This document shows, one piece after another, positions 12,132 to 21,285 of a DNA stretch of 64,000 nt (position 1 is its first letter; every line of letters starts with the position of its first letter). The DNA lies in assembly GCF_030252345.1 (NCBI RefSeq), contig NZ_CP126980.1, forward strand, positions 7,579,501 to 7,643,500, read 5' to 3'. The position numbers and the translations under genes were made by a program. The stretch comes from Actinoplanes oblitus (GTDB lineage: Bacteria > Actinomycetota > Actinomycetes > Mycobacteriales > Micromonosporaceae). A model generated the notes under the pieces. The model did not search any database, was not told the DNA's origin, and saw only the letters and a program-made list of their open reading frames with translations.

Positions 12132-15100
12132 GTGACCACTGTCGAGGCGGCACTGCTGAAAGTCGGACAAGCGGTGGTTACCCCGTTCTTCCGGCACTGG
12201 CTCGGCGCCAGGAGATCCGCACGGGAACGCTCGCTGCCGCTCAGTGACCTACTGCGGCAGCGGGCCAAGGACGAGTTCTCCCGCCGACGCGGGCAGCGGG
12301 AGATCGATGCGGTGGTCGACGAGGTGGGTGAGCGGCTGCAGCCGTTGATCCGCACCAGGTTCGCGGAGCTGCCGGAGAACGAGGTGATCGCGGCCCTGGA
12401 AGCGGTCGCGGACACGTTCGGCCGGGCGGACCTGAGCGACGACGCGCTCTTCGGCGCGGACCTTCAGCCGGCTCGACTGCTGCCTCATCTCCGGTCCGCG
12501 GAGCCGCCGGCCGGATTGTCCGAGCTCGGGTCGCGGCTCTACGACGTGATGCTGGAGGACTGCGCGCGGTGCTTCACGCAGTTCGTGGTGCAGACCGCGC
12601 CGTTCACCAACCGTGCGCAGGTGGCGATCCTGTCCCGGTTGTCCGAGGTCACCGAGTTGATGACGGAGGCAGTGCACAAGCTGGCCCTGGCAGTTCCGGA
12701 CTCCACCACCGATTTCCTCTCCCGGTACCGGGACTTCCTCGCCAAGAAGCTGAACACCCTGGAACTGGTCGGCCTCGACACCCAGTACCGGCCTCGCACC
12801 ACCCTGAGCGTCGCCTACATCAGCTTGGCGGTCATCGGCGACGGCTCGACCAGCCGTTCGCAGCGGGTCTTCTGGGACCCGGGGCTGCTCCGTCACGCCC
12901 GCCTCGACGGTGCCGACTCCGAGCGGGTCGAGCAAGCCCTCTCCCGGCGCACTCGCACGCTCATCCGCGGCGAGGCCGGCGCGGGGAAGTCCACCCTGTT
13001 GCGGTGGCTCGCGGTGACGGCGTCCAGAGGCGGCTTCACCGGCGCGCTCTCCGATTGGAACGGCCGGGTGCCCTTCTTGATCAAGTTGCGGAGCTGGCCC
13101 GACGCCCTGCCCGCCCCGGAGCAGTTCCTGACCGGCGTCGCCGATCCCGTGGCGGGCGCGAAGCCCGGCCATTGGGTCACCGAGCAGTTCCGCGACGGCC
13201 GAGCATTACTGCTGGTGGACGGCGTGGACGAGCTGCCGGTGGAACGGCGCGCCCCGGTCCGCGGGTGGCTGCGGGACCTGCTGACCGCGTACCCGGACAT
13301 TTTGGTCGTGGTGACCTCCCGGCCGCCGGCCGCGCCGGTCCGCTGGCTGGAAGCCGAGGGCTTCGAACCCTTGACGCTGGATCGCCTCTCCCCCGCCGAT
13401 GTCCGAGCGCTGATCGACCAGTGGCACCAGGCGGCCCGGACGTCACCGTCGCTGCCGTGTCCGCCGTCCGAGCTTCCTCGCTATGAGCAGGCGCTGCTCA
13501 CCCAGCTGGCCGCCAACCGGCACCTGTCCCGGCTCGCCGGGAACCCCCTGATGGCGGCCATGCTGTGCGCGCTCAACCTGGACCGCCAGACGAACCTGCC
13601 GCCCGACCGCATGGGTATCTACCAGGCCGCCGTCGACATGCTCCTGCACAAGCGCGACCAGGACCGGGGGGTGACCACGGCCCTGCCCGACATGACTGTC
13701 CCGGAGAGCCTGCAGTTGCTGCAGGACCTGGCCTGGCGGATCTCGCTGAACAATCGCTCCGAGCTGTCCCGGGCGGAGGCCGAGGCGTATGTGAGCCGCC
13801 GGCTGGCCGGCATGCACCGGATCACGGCATCGGCCGGAACGGTGCTGGAATATCTCGTCGAACGCAGCGGTGTCCTGCGAGAACCGGCGGCGGAGCGGAT
13901 CGACTTCGTGCACCGGACCGTCCAGGAGTATCTCGCCGCGAGGGAGGCGGCGGAGCAGGCGATGGCCGGTCTGCTGGTGGGCCAGGCGCATCTGGACGGA
14001 TGGCGCGAGATCATCATCATGGCGACCGGACTCGCGAACCGGCCGATGCGAACCGAGATCATCGACGGTCTGCTCCACCGAGCCGCCGCCGAGTCACGAC
14101 ATCGCCGGGCCCTGATCCTGCTGGCCACCTCCTGCCTGGAGGCACTTCCCGCGCTGCCGCCGGAGTTGCTGGCCGAGGTGGAACGCCGGCTGGCCGGCCT
14201 GCTGCCGCCGCGCAGCCTCCCGGAATCGCGGTCGCTGCAACCGGTGGGCGAACCGTTGCTCCGGCGCTTGGAAGGCAATCCCGCCAGGTTGAGCGAGGCC
14301 CAGGCAGCGGCGACGATCGCCACAGCCGCGTTGATCAACGGGCCGCGCGCGATCGAGATCCTGGGGCGCTTCACTCACGACGCGCGCAGGCGGGTGCAGC
14401 TCGAATTGATCAAGTCGTGGAAGTACTTCGAGCCGTACGAATACGCGGAACGGGTACTGGCCGACGCACCGTTGGACGACGGCGAGGCAGGCGTCACCGA
14501 GCCCAGCCTCCTGGCCGCCACCCACCATCTCCGCCATCTGACCGGCCTCCAGGCGGTCTTCGACACCCGCTGCGATCTCGACGCCTGCCCACCCCTCCCG
14601 CACCTGAAGTGGCTCCATCTCCGTCTGGGCTGGGACGGCCGGCTGAACGCCCTTGACCGGCATCCCGCCCTGGAGAACCTTCTGATCACCTCGGACGCCC
14701 GGCGGCCGACCGCGGCGGAGATCCGCTCGCTGGTCCGGCTGCCACGCCTGCGGGTCCTGACTCTCTACGCACCTGGCAGCGTCGACGCCGAAGCGCTGAC
14801 CACCATCGCGGAGATGAGCTGGCTGCAGTACCTCAACCTCAGCCTGCGCGAGGTGCGCGACCTGAGCACACTCGCCGCGCTGACGGATCTGAGAGGCATC
14901 TACTTCGAAGGCGGACGGGTCGACTCGCTCGCCGGGCTGCGGAACTGCCCCATCACCACTCTCGGCTTCGGTGCCATGGACCGGCGTCCCACCGTCCCCG
15001 ACGGCGACTGGGGAGCCGCCTTCCCACACCTCGAGCACGTCAACTTCTGGAACGGAGACCCGCCTGACCTCGGGTTCGCCGCGACCGTGCCGACCATGCA

Positions 15101-15398
15101 AAGCCTGCGGGTGACGAACGCCGACTCACCGACGGTACGTTCGCTGCGATCACCGCGATCGCTGACACAGCTCATGGTCGAGTTCGACGAGCACTCGCCC
15201 GACCTCGGACCGCTCCTGCGGCATCGCCAGATGAGTTCGCTGGCGCTCCACTCGCCCGGCAGCCTGGATCTCTCTCCGCTGGTCGACTGGGAGGGCGGGC
15301 CTCTGCGCGTCATCGTGCGCCGGGGTCAGCAGATCAGCGGACGCGACCTGCTTCCCGCCACGATCCGGGTCTCCCGGCGAGCCGAACTGGCCTGGTGA
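12132..15398 (+). CDS. NACHT-domain NTPase with C-terminal leucine-rich repeats (bacterial NLR-like)
   Basis: 1088 residues with GTG 12132. Seen: a helical N-terminal domain (about 1-230) beginning TTVEAALLKVGQAVVTPFF; a NACHT ATPase with Walker A GEAGAGKSTLLRW at 280, Walker B ALLLVDGVDE at 358-367 and a VVVTSRP strand; NACHT winged-helix motifs GNPLMAAMLCALN near 470 and FVHRTVQEYLAAREA near 591; then roughly 820-1088 as degenerate LRRs (LRVLTLYAP, LQYLNLSL, MQSLRV, MSSLALHS). NACHT-STAND ATPases with sensor repeats are the bacterial relatives of animal NLRs, and several defend against phage. The N-terminus resembles the NACHT-associated helical domains of actinomycete proteins; no nuclease, TIR or protease domain is evident. 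GTG 12123 is an alternative start. The gene lies antiparallel between aroK and aroB. Its function here is inferred. Confidence 0.85.
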   Translation: MTTVEAALLKVGQAVVTPFFRHWLGARRSARERSLPLSDLLRQRAKDEFSRRRGQREIDAVVDEVGERLQPLIRTRFAELPENEVIAALEAVADTFGRADLSDDALFGADLQPARLLPHLRSAEPPAGLSELGSRLYDVMLEDCARCFTQFVVQTAPFTNRAQVAILSRLSEVTELMTEAVHKLALAVPDSTTDFLSRYRDFLAKKLNTLELVGLDTQYRPRTTLSVAYISLAVIGDGSTSRSQRVFWDPGLLRHARLDGADSERVEQALSRRTRTLIRGEAGAGKSTLLRWLAVTASRGGFTGALSDWNGRVPFLIKLRSWPDALPAPEQFLTGVADPVAGAKPGHWVTEQFRDGRALLLVDGVDELPVERRAPVRGWLRDLLTAYPDILVVVTSRPPAAPVRWLEAEGFEPLTLDRLSPADVRALIDQWHQAARTSPSLPCPPSELPRYEQALLTQLAANRHLSRLAGNPLMAAMLCALNLDRQTNLPPDRMGIYQAAVDMLLHKRDQDRGVTTALPDMTVPESLQLLQDLAWRISLNNRSELSRAEAEAYVSRRLAGMHRITASAGTVLEYLVERSGVLREPAAERIDFVHRTVQEYLAAREAAEQAMAGLLVGQAHLDGWREIIIMATGLANRPMRTEIIDGLLHRAAAESRHRRALILLATSCLEALPALPPELLAEVERRLAGLLPPRSLPESRSLQPVGEPLLRRLEGNPARLSEAQAAATIATAALINGPRAIEILGRFTHDARRRVQLELIKSWKYFEPYEYAERVLADAPLDDGEAGVTEPSLLAATHHLRHLTGLQAVFDTRCDLDACPPLPHLKWLHLRLGWDGRLNALDRHPALENLLITSDARRPTAAEIRSLVRLPRLRVLTLYAPGSVDAEALTTIAEMSWLQYLNLSLREVRDLSTLAALTDLRGIYFEGGRVDSLAGLRNCPITTLGFGAMDRRPTVPDGDWGAAFPHLEHVNFWNGDPPDLGFAATVPTMQSLRVTNADSPTVRSLRSPRSLTQLMVEFDEHSPDLGPLLRHRQMSSLALHSPGSLDLSPLVDWEGGPLRVIVRRGQQISGRDLLPATIRVSRRAELAW

Positions 15399-15409
15399 GG
15401 CCAGACCGT

Positions 15410-15424
15410 GGTCGGAGTCCGACC
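15410..15424. terminator. Small hairpin between convergent NACHT gene and aroK
   Basis: GGTCGG-AGT-CCGACC, six-base arms and a three-base loop, in the 42-base gap between the two stop codons. There is no T-run, so it is a weak candidate for a bidirectional terminator. Confidence 0.35.
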
Positions 15425-15440
15425 GGGGCTGCGGCGTGGC

Positions 15441-15944
15441 CTAGGCACCCAGCAGCGCGGTGACCTCGACGGCGATCTCGGCCGGCTCACGGCCGTCGGT
15501 GATCACGGTGTGGGTGGCGACCTCCGTGTAGAGCGGCCGCCGCTGCTCCAGCAGGAACTTCATGGTGGCGCGCGGGTTCATCGCCAGCAACGGCCGCCCC
15601 GCCCCCAGCCCGACCCGCTTGATCGCGTCGGCCAGCTCCACCGACAGGAACACCACCGTGTGCCCGAGCAGCAGCTTCCGCGTCGACTCGTCCATGATCG
15701 CGCCGCCGCCGAGCGACAGGACGCCGTCGTAGGACGACAGCGTCTCGGCCACCACGGCACGCTCCAGGGCACGGAACGCCGGCTCACCGTCCTCGACGAA
15801 GATGTCCGGGATCGGCTTGCCGGCCCGCTGCTCGATGATCGTGTCGGTGTCGGCGAAGCCCACACCGAGCGCCCCGGCGACCGCCTCGCCGATCGTGGTC
15901 TTGCCGGCGCCGGGCGGCCCGACCAGGACCGCGACCGGCGCCAT
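15441..15944 (-). CDS. aroK: Shikimate kinase
   Basis: 167 residues. Phosphorylates shikimate with ATP. P-loop GPPGAGKTT at 9-17, shikimate-binding Asp in DTDTIIEQRAGKPI at 33, GGGAI near 79-83, and the lid Arg in RRPLYTEVA near 136. The ATG overlaps the aroC stop by 4 bases; the longer open frame reading into aroC is spurious. The gene ends 42 bases from the convergent NACHT gene, with a small hairpin between them. Confidence 0.95.
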   Translation of the reverse strand: MAPVAVLVGPPGAGKTTIGEAVAGALGVGFADTDTIIEQRAGKPIPDIFVEDGEPAFRALERAVVAETLSSYDGVLSLGGGAIMDESTRKLLLGHTVVFLSVELADAIKRVGLGAGRPLLAMNPRATMKFLLEQRRPLYTEVATHTVITDGREPAEIAVEVTALLGA

Positions 15945-17122
15945 CAGCGGATCACCAGCGCGTCGAGGTACGACGCCAGGTTGCGGCGGATCTCGGCGAC
16001 CGAGTCGCCACCGAACTTCTCGGTCGCGGCCTCGGCCAGCACCAGGGCGACCATGGCCTCGGCGACCACCGCGCCGGCCGGCACGGCACAGACGTCGGAG
16101 CGCTGGTTGATCGCGGTGGCCGGCTCGCCGGTGAGGATGTCGATGGTCTGCAACGCCCGGTTCAGCGAGGAGATCGGCTTGAGCGCGGCACGGACCCGCA
16201 GCGGCTCGCCGTTGGTGATGCCGCCCTCCAGGCCACCGGCCCGGTCGGTGACGCGCTTGACCCCGTCCGCGGTGGGGACGATCTCGTCGTGCGCGACCGA
16301 GCCACGCGAGCGGGCCTGGGTGAAACCGTCGCCGATCTCCACGCCCTTGACCGACTGGATCGACATCAGCGCGGTGGCCAGCCGGGCGTCCAGCTTGCGG
16401 TCCCACTGCACGTGCGAGCCGAGGCCCGGCGGGATGTTGTAGGCCAGCACCTCGACGATGCCACCGAGCGTGTCGGCGTCCTTTTTCGCCGCGTCGACCT
16501 CGGCGACCATCCGCGCGCTGGCCTCCGGGTCGAGGCAGCGCAGCGGGTCGGCGTCGATCCGGTCGGCGTCGTCGGGCGTCGGGATCAGGCCGGACTTGGC
16601 GGCGACCGAGCCCAGCTCGATCACGTGCGACACGATGTCGATGCCGAGCGCCTGCTTGATCAGCTGCTTGGCGACCACGCCGACGGCGACCCGGGCCGCG
16701 GTCTCCCGGGCGCTGGCCCGCTCCAGGATCGGGCGGGCGTCGGTGTGCCCGTACTTCTGCATGCCGGCCAGGTCGGCGTGACCGGGGCGGGGGCGGGTCA
16801 GCGGCGCGTTGCGCGACTGCGCGGCGAGCACCTCCGGGTCGACCGGATCGGCCGACATGACCGTCTCCCACTTGGGCCACTCGGTGTTGCCCACCCGGAT
16901 CGCGACCGGGCTGCCCAGGGTGCGGCCGTGCCGCACGCCGCCGATGAACTCGACCTCGTCCTGCTCGAATTTCATCCGGGCGCCGCGCCCATAACCCAGG
17001 CGACGGCGGACCAGGTCACGAGTGATGTCCTCGCTCGTCACCTCGATCCCGGCGGGAACACCCTCGAGCAGCGCGACGAGCGCCGGTCCGTGCGATTCAC
17101 CTGCAGTAAGCCAGCGCAGCAT
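15944..17122 (-). CDS. aroC: Chorismate synthase
   Basis: 392 residues. FMN-dependent elimination of phosphate from EPSP to give chorismate, the last common aromatic step. It begins [21 protein letters not shown], a textbook AroC N-terminus, followed by [14 protein letters not shown] and [14 protein letters not shown]; later come [23 protein letters not shown] and the C-terminal [13 protein letters not shown]. It is the first gene of aroC-aroK, divergent from the MFS gene across about 180 bases that must hold both promoters. Confidence 0.97.
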   Translation of the reverse strand: MLRWLTAGESHGPALVALLEGVPAGIEVTSEDITRDLVRRRLGYGRGARMKFEQDEVEFIGGVRHGRTLGSPVAIRVGNTEWPKWETVMSADPVDPEVLAAQSRNAPLTRPRPGHADLAGMQKYGHTDARPILERASARETAARVAVGVVAKQLIKQALGIDIVSHVIELGSVAAKSGLIPTPDDADRIDADPLRCLDPEASARMVAEVDAAKKDADTLGGIVEVLAYNIPPGLGSHVQWDRKLDARLATALMSIQSVKGVEIGDGFTQARSRGSVAHDEIVPTADGVKRVTDRAGGLEGGITNGEPLRVRAALKPISSLNRALQTIDILTGEPATAINQRSDVCAVPAGAVVAEAMVALVLAEAATEKFGGDSVAEIRRNLASYLDALVIR

Positions 17123-17305
17123 GGCTGCAGTCTAGAGACGCGCCGCCCGCACCCGGACGCGAGGCACGCGGATCCCGCTCTCCGGACAGATCTTCAAGAT
17201 CAAACCCGATCAGGGGTACGCCCGCAGCCGGCACCCGGTCACCCGGTGTGACGACCGTTACCAATCGTCGCCGGCCGGAAGATCCCGCTCCGGGGCCGGC
17301 TTGTC

Positions 17306-18592
17306 GTGGACGTGGCCGAGACACCTGACCCGACCCTGCCCGCCGACGGCCGCTCCCGCGGTGAGCTGCTGCCCCTCGGGCGCCGCTTCCGGATGGTCCT
17401 GGTGCTCGGCTTCCTCAGCGCGCTCGGGCCGCTGACCATCGACATGTACCTGCCGGCGCTGCCCACCATCACCACCGACCTGCACGCCACCGCCGCCGCC
17501 GTACAGCTCACCCTCACCGGCACCCTGGTCGGCCTGGCGGTCGGCCAGCTGCTGATCGGCCCGCTGGCCGACGCGGTGGGCCGGCGGGTGCCGCTGCTCG
17601 CCGGTATCGGGGTGCACGTGCTCGCCTCGGTGTGCTGCGTGCTCGCGCCCGACCTGGCCGTGCTCGGCACGCTGCGGGTGATCCAGGGCCTGGGCGCCGC
17701 GGCCGCCGCGGTGATCGCGATGGCGATGGTGCGCGACCTGTTCGACGGCATGGCGGCGGCCCGGCTCTTCTCCCGGCTGATGCTGGTCGTCGGCGTGGCG
17801 CCGATCCTGGCGCCGACCATCGGTGGCCTGGTGCTGAACTGGACGTCCTGGCGGGGCGTCTTCGTGGTGCTCACCGCGGTCGGGATGGCGATCATGGCGG
17901 CCGCCGCCGTGGTGCTGCCCGAGACCCTGCCCCGCGACCGGCGGCGCAACGGCGGCCTGCGGGGCACCGCCCGCGACTACGGCCGGCTGTTCACCGACCG
18001 GGTCTACGTGGGCCTGATCCTGGTCGCCGGTCTCGCGATGGCGGCCCTGATCGCGTACGTGAGCGGCTCGTCCTTCGTCTTCCAGGACGAGTTCCACCTG
18101 AGCGAGCAGCAGTTCGCGCTGATCTTCGCGGGTGGCGCGGTGGGGCTGATCGGCGCCACCCAGTGCAACGTGCGGCTGCTGCGCCGCTGGACGCCGCAGC
18201 GGATCCTCGGCGGTTCGCTGCTCGCCGGGCTCGGCTTCGGCCTGGTCCTGCTGTTCACCGCCGCCACCGGGCGGGGCGGCCTGGCCGGCGTGCTGATCCC
18301 GCTCTGGCTGGTGCTGGCCATGGTCGGCCTGGTCATGCCGAACGCCCCGGCGCTCGCGCTGGCCCGGCACGGCGAGGTGGCCGGCACCGCCGCGGCCCTG
18401 CTCGGCGCCGTCCAGTTCGGCGTCGGCGCACTGGCCGCCCCGCTGGTCGGCGTGCTCGGCGTGGGCGCCGTGGCGATGGCGACAGTGGTGTTCGGCGGCA
18501 TGCTGGCCGCCACCGCGGTCTGCTACCTGGTCGTCCGCCCCCAGCACCTCCCGGTCGACGACCTCGAGCCGGCCCTGCCGGCCCTGCACTGA
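17306..18592 (+). CDS. MFS drug exporter, Bcr/CflA-like
   Basis: 428 residues, about 12 hydrophobic segments. The first loop has LTIDMYLPALPTITTDL and GQLLIGPLADAVGRR, the hallmark of the Bcr/CflA branch of 12-TM proton antiporters (bicyclomycin, chloramphenicol and sulphonamide efflux in relatives). The substrate cannot be read from sequence. The GTG at 17306 is the longest start; GTG 17312 is equally possible, as no convincing ribosome binding site is visible. The gene is divergent from aroC and convergent with aroE, and looks like an accessory insertion into the aro region. Confidence 0.85.
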   Translation: MDVAETPDPTLPADGRSRGELLPLGRRFRMVLVLGFLSALGPLTIDMYLPALPTITTDLHATAAAVQLTLTGTLVGLAVGQLLIGPLADAVGRRVPLLAGIGVHVLASVCCVLAPDLAVLGTLRVIQGLGAAAAAVIAMAMVRDLFDGMAAARLFSRLMLVVGVAPILAPTIGGLVLNWTSWRGVFVVLTAVGMAIMAAAAVVLPETLPRDRRRNGGLRGTARDYGRLFTDRVYVGLILVAGLAMAALIAYVSGSSFVFQDEFHLSEQQFALIFAGGAVGLIGATQCNVRLLRRWTPQRILGGSLLAGLGFGLVLLFTAATGRGGLAGVLIPLWLVLAMVGLVMPNAPALALARHGEVAGTAAALLGAVQFGVGALAAPLVGVLGVGAVAMATVVFGGMLAATAVCYLVVRPQHLPVDDLEPALPALH

Positions 18593-18875
18593 CCAGCCCT
18601 CGCCGCGCCGCGGCAACCCGTCGAGGCCCACAAACCCGACGGCCGCTCACCCACCAGCAGACCCCGGACGCAGCCAGCCCACCGGCCAGCACGACCCCTG
18701 GACGCGGCGGCCCTCCACCCACCGACACGCCCGGACCCGGTGAGCGTTCCTCCACCAGCACGGCCGGGACCGCGGCGGCCCGACCAGGTGCGGTCCCGCG
18801 CCGCGTCGACCGTGCGCTCAGCGCAGGCGGGCGACGTGCCGGTTTTGATCTCCGGAACCACCCGCGGACAGTGCA
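18593..18875. other. Non-coding stretch downstream of the MFS gene
   Basis: No convincing gene. It is C-rich with imperfect proline-codon-like repeats (ACCAGCA and similar), and open frames on both strands lack ribosome sites and family features. It may be decayed coding sequence or simple 3' spacer. Confidence 0.5.
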
Positions 18876-18922
18876 GGGTGGGCTGATCGTTCTGGACGCG
18901 CAGCGGCCAGATCAGCCCACCC
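18876..18922. terminator. 13-bp perfect inverted repeat between convergent MFS gene and aroE
   Basis: GGGTGGGCTGATC (18876-18888) and GATCAGCCCACCC (18910-18922) around a 21-base spacer. Its position between two convergent genes suggests a bidirectional terminator, but the long spacer and absence of a T-run also fit a protein-binding site. Confidence 0.5.
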
Positions 18923-19027
18923 GGCCCGCGCGGGAGCATGCGATCCGCACCCCGCTGGGCCCGCGTAAATGAAGATCTTGAAGTTGACCTCGATTGAGCT
19001 CTTGAAGTCGGCCTTGAACGACATCGC

Positions 19028-19909
19028 CTAAGCGGCCCGGTTGCGGGCGGCGGCGTCGAGGGCGGTCCGCATCGCGTCCTCGGGCGCCTCGGCGCCGGTG
19101 AACTGCTCGAACTGGCTCAGGGCCTGGGCCAGCAGCAGGTCCAGCCCGGAGACCACGGGCAGTCCCGCCGCGGACGCCGCGGCGGCCAGCGGGGTCGGCC
19201 ACGGGTCGTAGAGCGCGTCGAACAGCACCGTGCCGGGCCGCCAGGTGATCTCGGCGGCCAGGTGGTCGGCGGCGCCCTTGGGGACCGTGGAGATCACCGC
19301 GTCGGCGTCGAAGGCGGCCGGCGCGGCGACCCAGTCGGCGCCCTCCAGCTTGAGGCCGAGCGCGGCGGCGACCGGCTCCAGCTCGGTGCGCGCCTCCGGG
19401 CGGCGGGTGACCACGGTGACCACCTCGGCGCCCAGCTCGGCCGCGGCGGCCAGCGCGGCCCGCGCGGTGCCGCCCCCGCCGAGCACCGTCACCCGGGGCG
19501 GCGCCTCCTTGACCGCGTGCCGGCCGGTGCTCGTGCCGACGCCGGCCTCGCGCAGCACACGGACCATGCCGGGGATGTCGGTGTTGTCGGCGTGCCAGCC
19601 GCCGTCCGGCTGCCGGACCAGCGTGTTGGCCACCCCGGCGGCGATCGCGGCCGGGGTGGCCGAGCCGGCCAGCGTGAGCGCGGCCTCCTTGAGCGGCATG
19701 GTCAGCGACAGCCCGGCCCACTCCGGGCCGAGCCCGGCGACCAGGCCGGCCAGCTCCGCCTCGCCGCACTCGATCGCCTCATAGGTCCACCCCTCGAGAC
19801 CGGCCGCCGCGAACCCGGCCCGATGGATCACCGGCGAGAGCGAGTGGGCGATCGGCTTGCCGAGGACGGCCGCCCGTCGAGGGCTGGTGGTCTGCACAGC
19901 GGGTCCCAT
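19028..19909 (-). CDS. aroE: Shikimate dehydrogenase
   Basis: About 293 residues from ATG 19909; GTG 19897 is a slightly better-spaced alternative giving QTTSPRRAAVLG at the front. NADPH-dependent reduction of dehydroshikimate. Substrate site: KPIAHSLSPVIH and SLTMPLKEAAL; NADP fold: VLGGGGTARAALAAAA; DNTDIPGM supplies the conserved Asn and Asp. The open frame extends into mltG but has no AroE homology there. The gene follows mltG in the same direction, a common actinobacterial order (alaS-ruvX-mltG-aroE). Confidence 0.95.
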   Translation of the reverse strand: MGPAVQTTSPRRAAVLGKPIAHSLSPVIHRAGFAAAGLEGWTYEAIECGEAELAGLVAGLGPEWAGLSLTMPLKEAALTLAGSATPAAIAAGVANTLVRQPDGGWHADNTDIPGMVRVLREAGVGTSTGRHAVKEAPPRVTVLGGGGTARAALAAAAELGAEVVTVVTRRPEARTELEPVAAALGLKLEGADWVAAPAAFDADAVISTVPKGAADHLAAEITWRPGTVLFDALYDPWPTPLAAAASAAGLPVVSGLDLLLAQALSQFEQFTGAEAPEDAMRTALDAAARNRAA

Positions 19910-19955
19910 CCTTGTCGTCGTCGGGGAGTCGCCGCCGTATTCTACGAAGCCACGC

Positions 19956-21146
19956 TCAGCAGAGCGGGATGCCGTTCTGACAGGCACGCAGCCGATTCCG
20001 GTCGTGGTCCGCACCGGTCTTGCCGTACGCCATGGTGCCCTTGGTGTCGATGCTGATGAAGTAGTAGTACGGGAAGTTGTTCGTCGGGCTCATCGCGCCC
20101 TTCAGCGCGGCCTGGCCCGGGTTGCCGATCGGTCCCGGCGGCAGGCCCGGCTTGTCGTGCGTGTTGTACGGGTTGTTCGGGTTGTGCAGGTCCGACTGGG
20201 TCAGCTTCTCGGACGGTTTGACCTTCTTGCCGCTGATCCGCAGCCAGTAGTTGACGGTGCTGTCCAGGCCCAGGCAGTGACAGGGGAACTCGCCGTACGC
20301 CCGGTTGTAGATCACCCGGGACACCTTGGGCATGTCCTCGTCCTTGAGCGCCTCGGCCTGCGCGATCGACGCCACGATCAGCGCCTGGTACGGCGAGATC
20401 CCGCCCCGGCCCTTTTCCACCGTCGGGACGAACTCCAGCTTCTCCATCTCGGCGTTGAAGTTGCCGATGATCGTCTTGAGCACCTCGGTGGCGTCCGCCC
20501 GCGGCGACAGCTCGTAGGTCGCCGGGTAGAGGAAGCCCTCGATGTCGGTCTTGTCGGCCGGCTTGCCGTCACCGCGCCGGAACCAGGCCTCGTCGACGCC
20601 GAGCGCCACCGGGTTCTTCGCGGCCTTGGCGAAGTCGGCCACCGGGATCTTGGTGGCCTGCGACAGTTTCTGGAAGGTCTGCTGGTAGGACAGCCCCTCC
20701 GGGATGGTGACCTTGTTGACCCAGCGGCTCTTCGGGTCGAGCAGCGCGGCGAGCGCGTCGCTGGCCTTCATCTCGACCTTCAGCCGGTACCAGCCGGCCT
20801 GGATGTTCTTGCTGCGGTTGTTGTCCTTGGCCGCGTCGGTGAACGCGTCGACCGAGGCGACCACCTTCTGCCGCACCAGCGTGGTGCCGATGTCGGTGGC
20901 CGACTGCCCGGTCTTGATCTGCACGATCGCCTCCGCGCCACCCGGGCCCGCGTAGTCGTCGGCGACGAAGAAGCCCTTCACCTTGCTGTAGGCGAACCAG
21001 CCGCCGCCGACCAGCAGGCCGAGCAGGACCAGGCTCATGAAGAACGCGATCGCCGAACGACCGCCGCGGCTCCGGTTCCGGTGCCGTGACGCGGCCGGCT
21101 GCGCCTGTTCCTCTTCCTCCAGCACCGCATCGAGATCGTCAAGCAT
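19956..21146 (-). CDS. mltG: Endolytic murein transglycosylase MltG, copy 1
   Basis: 396 residues. A short cytoplasmic stretch rich in Glu then Arg, one membrane segment at about 33-53 (AIAFFMSLVLLGLLVGGGWF), a LysM-like region, then the YceG/MltG catalytic domain ending YGKTGADHDRN. MltG cleaves nascent glycan strands and limits their length. Family motifs include NKVTIPEGLS, DIEGFLYPATYEL, YNRAYG, LDSTVNYW, YNTHDKPGLPPGPIGNPG and YYYFISIDTKG. In the catalytic helix the sequence is ASIAQAEA; where I recall E. coli having ASIVEKET, the first Glu is Gln and the second Glu is kept. A second copy lies directly upstream. Confidence 0.9.
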   Translation of the reverse strand: MLDDLDAVLEEEEQAQPAASRHRNRSRGGRSAIAFFMSLVLLGLLVGGGWFAYSKVKGFFVADDYAGPGGAEAIVQIKTGQSATDIGTTLVRQKVVASVDAFTDAAKDNNRSKNIQAGWYRLKVEMKASDALAALLDPKSRWVNKVTIPEGLSYQQTFQKLSQATKIPVADFAKAAKNPVALGVDEAWFRRGDGKPADKTDIEGFLYPATYELSPRADATEVLKTIIGNFNAEMEKLEFVPTVEKGRGGISPYQALIVASIAQAEALKDEDMPKVSRVIYNRAYGEFPCHCLGLDSTVNYWLRISGKKVKPSEKLTQSDLHNPNNPYNTHDKPGLPPGPIGNPGQAALKGAMSPTNNFPYYYFISIDTKGTMAYGKTGADHDRNRLRACQNGIPLC

Positions 21147-21285
21147 TTCTGCCTCCGCTGCGCGTCCAGCATGCCAAGCCCCCGGCTGGAACTACGACGG
21201 GAAGGGTGTCACGGATCGACTCCCGGCGCTACCTCACGCGAACGGCCGGCCGGGAATTCCCGGCCGGCCGTCGATGCGTGGCAGC

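Noticed and set aside
18593..18972. Open frames downstream of the MFS gene on both strands
   Set aside because: Low-complexity translation, no ribosome site, no family features.
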